Assembly (NCBI GenBank): GCA_050742455.1 | Contig: JBOGIG010000048.1 | Span: 1-6,085, forward strand | DNA from: JBOGIG01 sp050742455 | GTDB lineage: Bacteria > Actinomycetota > Acidimicrobiia > Acidimicrobiales > JBOGIG01 | DNA: 6,085 bases | Direction: 5' to 3' | Part shown: positions 5,886 to 6,085 of the stretch, piece after piece | Numbering within the stretch: the stretch's first letter is position 1 | How the letters are laid out: every line of letters begins with the position of its first letter | Made by a program: the position numbers and the translations under genes | Notes under the pieces: generated by a model | Databases searched by the model: none | What the model saw: only the letters and a program-made list of their open reading frames with translations | Told to the model about the DNA's origin: nothing

Positions 5886-6085
5886 TCAGTGAAGGCTCAC
5901 CAGGCCTGCGCCGGCCCCTTCTGGTCCGAACAGTCGCTCCACCACCTCGGTCGGGGCAGGTCTCGGGACGTGTTGCATCAACCGGCCCCCGGGTCGCCTG
6001 AACTCGACTTGTCCACAGGCATCGCCGGTGAGGGACCACCCGCCTTCGTGTACCAGGCGGTGATGGAGTCGACACAACAAGATCA
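5886..6085 (-). CDS. HNH endonuclease (DUF222/13E12-type), C-terminal fragment; N-terminus beyond window edge
   Basis: Only the last 65 residues are visible, entering from the right edge and ending at TGA 5888-5886. They begin ILCRLHHRLVHEGGWSL, the typical end of the HNH fold in actinobacterial DUF222-HNH proteins. There the Cys and the adjacent His-His pair belong to the metal-binding and catalytic core (family knowledge). A GQVEFRRPGGR segment follows, matching the short strand and Arg-rich stretch usual after the HNH core. The tail VERLFGPEGAGAGLVSLH is unremarkable. The codon before Cys is TTG (Leu), an internal residue and not a start. These proteins are abundant, often multicopy, and of unclear role; some are linked to mobile elements. 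The DUF222 part would lie outside the window. The gene converges on the exported repeat gene with a 95-bp gap. Confidence 0.88.
   Translation of the reverse strand, partial: ILLCRLHHRLVHEGGWSLTGDACGQVEFRRPGGRLMQHVPRPAPTEVVERLFGPEGAGAGLVSLH

Noticed and set aside
5871..5914. Direct repeat caggccYgcgccgg at 5871-5884 and 5901-5914
   Set aside because: There are only two copies of 14 bp with one mismatch in very GC-rich sequence, partly inside the HNH coding region. It is compatible with chance, and no attachment-site or mobile-element context is visible.
5647..6075. Minus-strand frame of 142 codons spanning the repeat-protein end and HNH tail
   Set aside because: It has Arg/Gly-rich composition with no domain, and it overlaps two better-supported genes in other frames.

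Overview
This is a GC-rich window with four protein genes, two of them cut by the window edges. The GC content, the GTG starts, the actinobacterial style of Fpg/Nei glycosylase, a DUF222/13E12-type HNH nuclease tail and a secreted protein built of GYWLV...DGGVFAFGDA...GS repeats together suggest an actinomycete. From memory of that repeat family, class Acidimicrobiia is the best guess. This is inference from protein style; there is no rRNA or other marker gene here.

Layout from left to right: (1) positions 1-794, minus strand, an Fpg/Nei-family DNA glycosylase missing only its extreme C-terminus, which lies off the left edge. (2) Positions 829-4545, minus strand, a very large cyclic-di-GMP protein ordered PAS-GAF-GGDEF-EAL, linker, six membrane helices, PAS-GGDEF. 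It lies 34 nt upstream of the glycosylase and the two are probably co-transcribed. (3) Positions 4546-4875, a divergent intergenic region. It holds a candidate promoter for the c-di-GMP gene with a perfect TTGACA, an 18-bp tandem repeat and a weaker candidate promoter for the rightward gene. (4) Positions 4876-5790, plus strand, an exported protein made of a signal peptide and exactly six 42-residue repeats. (5) Positions 5791-5885, a GC-rich gap with a 12-bp tandem repeat that reads as a Pro-Ala tail in frame with the upstream gene, past its amber stop. (6) Positions 5886-6085, minus strand, the C-terminal end of an HNH endonuclease, convergent with gene 4.

The most notable object is the c-di-GMP protein. 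It joins a complete phosphodiesterase module and a complete membrane-tethered diguanylate cyclase module in one polypeptide. The two GGDEF domains differ: the first has no RxxD inhibitory site and a degenerate substrate loop, while the second has canonical motifs and an RxxD site. The simplest reading is a fusion of a soluble PAS-GAF-GGDEF-EAL regulator with a membrane PAS-GGDEF cyclase. Its divergent neighbour is exported, so a link between c-di-GMP signalling and a surface or secreted protein is possible, but position is the only evidence for it. I saw no tRNA, rRNA, CRISPR array, insertion sequence or convincing intrinsic terminator.
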